A stretch of DNA of 10,659 bases from Gulosibacter sediminis (GTDB lineage Bacteria; Actinomycetota; Actinomycetes; Actinomycetales; Microbacteriaceae): assembly GCF_014904065.1 (NCBI RefSeq), contig NZ_JACXJG010000010.1, positions 182,453 to 193,111 of the forward strand, given 5' to 3'. The notes under the pieces are model-generated. The model saw only the letters and a list, made by a program, of their open reading frames with translations, was not told where the DNA came from and made no database searches. Of this stretch, positions 7,723-10,659 are shown piece by piece (the first letter of the stretch is position 1; each line of letters opens with the position of its first letter). A program made the position numbers and the translations under genes.

Positions 7723-8574
7723 TTAGCGGTATTGCACGTCGAGCGAGCGCGGCGTGAAGCCGAGCTTGCGGTACAGCTCGACGGCGCGCTCGTTGTCGCC
7801 GTCAACGTAGAGCACTGCGGCGTCGGCGCCGGTCTCCCGCAAACGGGCGAGGCCCGCCTGCATAAGCGCCTTACCGAAGCCGGTGCCCGCGGCCTCGGGG
7901 GCCACGCCGACGACGTAGATTTCGGCCTCATCGTCGGTCACCTTGAGCCAGTTGTAGCCGAGCAGAATGCCGCCCGCGCCCTCGAGCACGAGGAAGTTGT
8001 CGGCCGAGAACCACGGCTGCGCGATGCGGTCGGCGAGGTCGTCGCGGGTGATCGAGCCCTGCTCGGGGTGGTCGCGGAAGACGCGAGCGTTGAGCTCGAC
8101 CCAAGCGTTTGCATCCGCCTCCTCGTTGAAGGGGCGGATGCGCACGCCCGACGGCAGCTGTGCTGGCGCCGTCTCGTCTTCGGTGAGCGGCCGCTCGAGC
8201 ACGTAGAGGCGGCGGGTCGCGGTGAGGCCGGATTTCTGCGCGAGCTGTTGGGCCTGCGGCAGGTCGCCGTGGGCCCAGAACACGCTCGGGCCGGCCGAGC
8301 GGATGCGGTCGACGAGTTCGTGGCCGAGACCGAGCCCGCGCGCAGTCGGGGCCACGGCCAGCTCGGCCTCGATCGTGCCGTCGTCGAGCGCGTGCGTCAG
8401 CGCGAGGGCATCGATGTCGCCGCTGTCGCCGCGGATGACGCGGGCCTCGCGTTCGGCTGGATTGAGCATCGTGGCCTCGTTGAAGGGGGCGACCCCATCG
8501 GCCGACGTGACGAGAGCGCTGAACTCTTCGAATTCGGCGCCCAGATCTGCTGCGGTGAGGTGAGGTGAGGCCAT
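7723..8574 (-). CDS. mshD: Mycothiol synthase MshD (two-domain GNAT acetyltransferase)
   Basis: MshD acetylates the cysteine amino group of Cys-GlcN-Ins with acetyl-CoA, the final step of mycothiol synthesis. From the start at 8574 the protein is 283 residues with two GNAT domains. The N-terminal domain has an acetyl-CoA loop [14 protein letters not shown] at about 74-87. The C-terminal domain has HPEQG (169-173), AQPWF (185-189), [20 protein letters not shown] (about 218-237) and [19 protein letters not shown] (about 255-273), all characteristic of MshD. The start at 8574 is preferred because a TACAGT -10 box ends 6 nt before it; in-frame ATGs at 8622 and 8658 would lie upstream of that promoter. 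ppk follows 70 nt downstream on the same strand. The gene places the organism in the Actinobacteria. Confidence 0.94.
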   Translation of the reverse strand: MASPHLTAADLGAEFEEFSALVTSADGVAPFNEATMLNPAEREARVIRGDSGDIDALALTHALDDGTIEAELAVAPTARGLGLGHELVDRIRSAGPSVFWAHGDLPQAQQLAQKSGLTATRRLYVLERPLTEDETAPAQLPSGVRIRPFNEEADANAWVELNARVFRDHPEQGSITRDDLADRIAQPWFSADNFLVLEGAGGILLGYNWLKVTDDEAEIYVVGVAPEAAGTGFGKALMQAGLARLRETGADAAVLYVDGDNERAVELYRKLGFTPRSLDVQYR

Positions 8575-8580
8575 TGCTTC

Positions 8581-8586
8581 ACTGTA
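8581..8586 (-). promoter_or_regulatory. mshD: -10 box for leaderless mshD
   Basis: TACAGT (TANNNT consensus) on the minus strand is followed by 6 nt and then the mshD ATG. Transcription would begin at or next to the A of the start codon, giving a leaderless mRNA, which is common in actinobacteria. No convincing -35 hexamer or strong Shine-Dalgarno is seen. Confidence 0.5.
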
Positions 8587-8699
8587 CTGGGCGCGGGTGA
8601 CGCGTGCGGGTGAGCGTTTCATGTGGCGGGCGGGGAGTCGTATTTCGGTGAGAAGCACTGGGGCTGATGGTTGCTACGCGCTTGCGGATGGGCGGTGCG

Positions 8700-8705
8700 T
8701 AGACT
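8700..8705 (+). promoter_or_regulatory. -10 box for leaderless small membrane protein gene
   Basis: TAGACT (TANNNT) is followed by GTGGCGC and then the ATG at 8713, so transcription should begin at or near the start codon. There is no Shine-Dalgarno sequence. This mirrors the arrangement of the divergent mshD promoter. Confidence 0.5.
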
Positions 8706-8712
8706 GTGGCGC

Positions 8713-9039
8713 ATGTCCGATGCGCCCACGCCACGAGAAGCCGACGCGCGCCCCGAATCGCGGGCGTCGCGGCTGCGCATCGTGGCGGTGTGGGCCGTGG
8801 CCGTGGTGGCCGCCGTGCTCGTGGGCGTGCTCGCGTCGCCGGAGCGGCAGCTCACCTGGGTGCCGATCGCGATGCTCCTGCTGCTGTTCTTCACCGCGAT
8901 CATGCAGCTCGTCGAGGGCCAGCCCGAGGGCTTCATTCACCGCTTCGCGCTGAGTCTGACCGGCGCCGGGGTGGTCATGGCGATCGCGTCATTCGTCTTC
9001 GTGCTGATGGGTGCGCACGCGACCGTTCTCAACCCGTAG
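8713..9039 (+). CDS. Small three-helix membrane protein of unknown function
   Basis: The 108-residue product has a charged Ala/Pro/Arg-rich N-terminus (1-22) and three hydrophobic segments at about 23-41, 49-67 and 79-100, with a short C-terminal tail ending VLNP. The first helix is preceded by basic residues (RASRLR), which suggests a cytoplasmic N-terminus. I do not recognise the family. The ATG at 8713 is chosen because it directly follows a -10 box; the in-frame ATG at 8671 would add 14 residues but lies upstream of that promoter. It is the only clear plus-strand gene here, divergent from mshD (138 nt between starts) and convergent with gntR. Codon use fits the neighbouring genes, so it is probably a real resident gene. 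Confidence 0.75.
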   Translation: MSDAPTPREADARPESRASRLRIVAVWAVAVVAAVLVGVLASPERQLTWVPIAMLLLLFFTAIMQLVEGQPEGFIHRFALSLTGAGVVMAIASFVFVLMGAHATVLNP

Positions 9040-9076
9040 CTGCGCGCGTCGTTGGCCGCGCGTGCTGCCGGCTGGT

Positions 9077-9181
9077 GCATCCGGGCGGTGCTGCTCCCGC
9101 GCATCCGATGCATTCGTGCGTTGCTGTTCCCGTGCATCCGGATGTTGCTGTTCCGACGCATCCGACCGGATCTGTCCCACC
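9077..9181. repeat. Degenerate 24-nt tandem repeat (GCATCCG units)
   Basis: Four 24-nt units begin at 9077, 9110, 9134 and 9158, each opening with GCATCCG (GCATTCG in the second). A 9-nt partial copy, GCATCCGAT, sits at 9101-9109. The 3' half of the units tends toward GTTGCTGTTCC. By eye the first and second full units match at 19 of 24 positions and the second and third at 17 of 24; the last is the most diverged. Both the period and the inserted piece are multiples of three, so an open plus-strand frame reads an octapeptide pattern close to HPxxAVPx. Whether it was once coding or is a non-coding repeat is unknown. Confidence 0.7.
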
Positions 9182-9221
9182 ACAACAGGGTGTTCCGGCA
9201 AGCAACGCACGCACGGTGCAG

Positions 9222-9294
9222 TTTTCTAACTTTGATGCGGTTTTCGCGGCTTTGGATGCGCGGGCCGGGATGCGCGGCGGGCTCGGCGGATGCG
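9222..9294. repeat. GATGCG repeat cluster with AT-rich patch
   Basis: Two adjacent units of 19 and 20 nt share the pattern TTTTC-N4/5-TTTG(G)ATGCG (9222-9240 and 9241-9260). Two further GGATGCG copies follow at 9268 and 9288. These are in the opposite orientation to the GCATCCG copies of the upstream repeat, so the two clusters could fold on each other. The section 9221-9235 is markedly AT-rich compared with the rest of the window. Confidence 0.5.
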
Positions 9295-9332
9295 CTGGCA
9301 TGGAATCGCGCTCGGAAACGACCGTGCAGCGC

Positions 9333-9356
9333 GCGCTAGCGCCAGTGCGCTAACGC
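9333..9356 (-). terminator. Hairpin behind gntR, probable terminator
   Basis: GCGCTAGCGC (9333-9342, itself palindromic) and GCGCTAACGC (9347-9356) form a 10-bp stem around a 4-nt loop. The single non-matching position is a G-U wobble in minus-strand RNA but a C-A mismatch in plus-strand RNA, which suggests the structure works on the valS-gntR transcript. It lies 30 nt after the gntR stop. No T-tract follows. Confidence 0.5.
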
Positions 9357-9386
9357 CGGGCGACCCAACACCGCGCGCGCCGACCC

Positions 9387-9764
9387 CTACGCGAGTGGGC
9401 GGAGCGCCGCCGCGACGCGATGCTCGATCGACTCCGGCCCGATGCCGAGCGCCTGCATGTCACGCAGGAACGCGACGGTCAGCTCCAATGCGCGCGCCTC
9501 GTCGACTGCGGTGAGCTCACGCTCGGCGACGTGCGTGCCGTTGCGGCCCGCAGTCACGACGTGGCCGTCGACCTCGAGCTCGCGGTACGCGCGCGCCACC
9601 GTGTTTGCGGCCAGGCCAATCTCGCTCGCGAGCGCGCGCACAGACGGCAGGCGGTCGCCGGGGGCGAGCCGCCCATCCGCAATCGCCGCGACCACCTGCA
9701 TCCGCAGCTGTTCGTACGGCGGCGCGGGGGACGACTCGTCGATTCCTTCGAAGGCGATCGTCAT
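9387..9764 (-). CDS. GntR-family transcriptional regulator, YtrA-type
   Basis: The 125-residue protein has an N-terminal winged helix-turn-helix at about residues 17-79. GntR hallmarks are PPYEQLRMQVVAAIADGRL, PGDRLPSVRALA, and NTVARAYRELEVDGHVVTAGRNGTHV. The C-terminal part (80-125) is short and helical, with no FadR- or HutC-type effector domain, which is the YtrA pattern. Relatives usually sit beside ABC transporter genes, but none is adjacent here. The gene begins 15 nt after the valS stop codon on the same strand and has a weak ribosome site, so it is probably co-transcribed with valS. Targets and ligand cannot be told from the sequence. Confidence 0.9.
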   Translation of the reverse strand: MTIAFEGIDESSPAPPYEQLRMQVVAAIADGRLAPGDRLPSVRALASEIGLAANTVARAYRELEVDGHVVTAGRNGTHVAERELTAVDEARALELTVAFLRDMQALGIGPESIEHRVAAALRPLA

Positions 9765-9779
9765 CGAAGCGGCCCGCCG

Positions 9780-10659
9780 CTACTTCTTGACCGGCGGCTC
9801 GCCGAGTTCAATGTCGCGTACTTCGAGCACCGCGCCCTCCGCGAACGCGACGTCGTCGGCCGCGCCCTCGGTGAACGAGAACGACTCGATGCGACCCACC
9901 GCGGCGATGTCTCCCGCGGCGCCCTCGAGCAGCGACAGCACGCTCGCACCATCGCCGCCCGGCTTCGTCACGAACGTCGCCTGCAGCATCGGGGTCTTCT
10001 GCGAGACCTTCGCGGCGGTCTTCGCCCCGCGAATCGAGGTCAGCGCGGCCGACGCGAGGTCGAGCATCCGCGGCTCGCCGTCGCCGGCCGCCGCAAGCTC
10101 CTCGACGGTCGGCCAGGCGGCCTCGTGCACCGAGCCCTCGTTCGACCACGACCACACCTCTTCGGTCGCGAACGGGATGAACGGGGCGAGCAGGCGCAGC
10201 AGCACGTCGACCGCGAGGCGCATCGCCGCCACGGCCGAGCGCTGACCCTCGGGGGTGGCGCCGCCGTAGGCACGCTCCTTCGCAAGCTCGAGGTAGTCGT
10301 CGCAGAACGACCAGAAGAACGACTCGGTCACCTCGAGCGCCCGAGCATGGTTGAACGCGTCGAACGCGACGGTCGCCTGGGCGACCACGTCGCGCAGCTG
10401 CGCGAGCATCGCCCGGTCGAGCGGGTTCGTCACATCGGCCTCACCGGCGTCGCCGGCCTCGTAGCCGAGCACAAGCTTCGCGGCGTTGAGCACCTTGATC
10501 GCGAGGCGGCGGCCGATCTTGATCTGCGTCGGGCGCTGCGGGTCGAAGGCCGCGTCGGTGCCGAGGCGGCTCGATGCTGCCCAGTAGCGAACCGCATCCG
10601 AGCCGTGCTCGTTGAGCAGGCCCTTCGGCGTCACCACATTGCCCTTCGACTTCGACATC
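9780..10659 (-). CDS. valS: Valyl-tRNA synthetase, C-terminal part (runs off window)
   Basis: ValRS charges tRNA-Val. The 292 residues visible begin exactly at the methionine of the class I KMSKS loop (MSKSKGNVVTP), which binds ATP, so the catalytic HIGH and editing regions lie outside the window to the right. The following GSDAVRYWAASSRLGTDAAFD and KIGRRLAIKVLNAAKLVL are typical of ValRS, then comes the helical anticodon-binding domain. The end (VLEVRDIELGEPPVKK) lacks the long charged coiled-coil tail found in many ValRS enzymes such as that of E. coli; I believe the short form is usual in relatives. The gene has no frameshift and is truncated only by the window edge. Confidence 0.95.
   Translation of the reverse strand, partial: MSKSKGNVVTPKGLLNEHGSDAVRYWAASSRLGTDAAFDPQRPTQIKIGRRLAIKVLNAAKLVLGYEAGDAGEADVTNPLDRAMLAQLRDVVAQATVAFDAFNHARALEVTESFFWSFCDDYLELAKERAYGGATPEGQRSAVAAMRLAVDVLLRLLAPFIPFATEEVWSWSNEGSVHEAAWPTVEELAAAGDGEPRMLDLASAALTSIRGAKTAAKVSQKTPMLQATFVTKPGGDGASVLSLLEGAAGDIAAVGRIESFSFTEGAADDVAFAEGAVLEVRDIELGEPPVKK

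Larger units (their letters stand above)
9040..9386. other. Gene-poor convergent intergenic region
   Basis: This 347-nt stretch separates the 3' ends of the membrane protein gene and gntR. No reading frame has a credible start with a ribosome site or leaderless promoter, or a recognisable product. It contains a 24-nt degenerate tandem repeat (9077-9181), a repeated GATGCG word in the opposite orientation with an AT-rich patch (9222-9294), and a hairpin (9333-9356). Some frames stay open across it because the repeat period is a multiple of three. Confidence 0.7.

Noticed and set aside
7653..7931. Longer ppk start at 7931
   Set aside because: The extra 93 residues overlap mshD coding sequence and lack family similarity, while the start at 7652 has AGGAAAG upstream.
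8575..8658. Longer mshD starts at 8622 or 8658
   Set aside because: They would lie upstream of the TACAGT -10 box and have no ribosome site. The start at 8574 gives a complete two-domain protein.
9077..9181. CRISPR-like array
   Set aside because: The units are contiguous, degenerate and 24 nt, with no unique spacers between conserved repeats, and no cas genes are present.
9029..9301. Minus-strand 90-residue Pro/Cys/Gly-rich frame
   Set aside because: It overlaps the end of the membrane protein gene and lies in repeats. No start signal and no recognisable domain were seen.
9075..9353. Plus-strand frame reading HPxxAVPx repeats (possible GTG start at 9075)
   Set aside because: It has no ribosome site or fitting promoter at the start, and the openness is explained by a repeat period divisible by three. 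Kept as a finding but not called a gene.

Overview
This is a high-GC chromosomal segment from an actinobacterium, most likely a member of the Microbacteriaceae or a close relative. The assignment rests on a mycothiol synthase gene (mycothiol is restricted to Actinobacteria), strong GC bias at third codon positions, a mutT1-type Nudix-phosphatase fusion beside ppk, an 11-nt-period GTTCACC-type PHO box, and promoters that leave no room for a leader. No phage, transposase, CRISPR array, tRNA or rRNA is visible.

Layout from left to right. Positions 1-67 hold two strong hairpins; the second (38-67) is a good transcription terminator for the pst operon. Positions 88-4286 carry pstB, pstA, pstC and pstS, all on the minus strand and therefore transcribed in the order pstS-pstC-pstA-pstB. 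This is the high-affinity phosphate ABC importer. A 140-nt gap with competing hairpins separates pstS from pstC, and a PHO box lies upstream of pstS at 4381-4398. The operon is closed by a terminator directly after pstB, so phoU is not part of it here. Positions 4518-7652 carry a Nudix hydrolase/histidine phosphatase (mutT1-like) and polyphosphate kinase ppk, also on the minus strand. Next upstream is mshD (7723-8574, minus), the last step of mycothiol synthesis.

mshD is divergent from a small three-helix membrane protein gene of unknown function (8713-9039, plus). Both start codons lie 6-7 nt after a TANNNT -10 box, which suggests leaderless transcripts. From 9040 to 9386 there is no convincing gene. 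This convergent intergenic region holds a degenerate 24-nt tandem repeat, then copies of a GGATGCG word in the opposite orientation with an AT-rich patch, then a hairpin behind gntR. The right end (9387-10659, minus) has a short YtrA-type GntR regulator directly downstream of the 3' part of valS, which runs off the window at its KMSKS motif.

Functionally most of the window is a phosphate-acquisition and phosphate-storage neighbourhood. PstSCAB imports phosphate, Ppk converts ATP phosphate to polyphosphate, and the MutT1-like enzyme hydrolyses (oxidised) nucleotides and possibly other phosphoanhydrides. From memory, the ppk-mutT-pst order resembles that of Streptomyces, and ppk next to mutT1 is also found in Mycobacterium tuberculosis. 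The gene content is therefore mostly familiar. The less explained parts are the intergenic structures between pstS and pstC and the repeat region at 9040-9386. I see no clear undescribed multi-gene system.
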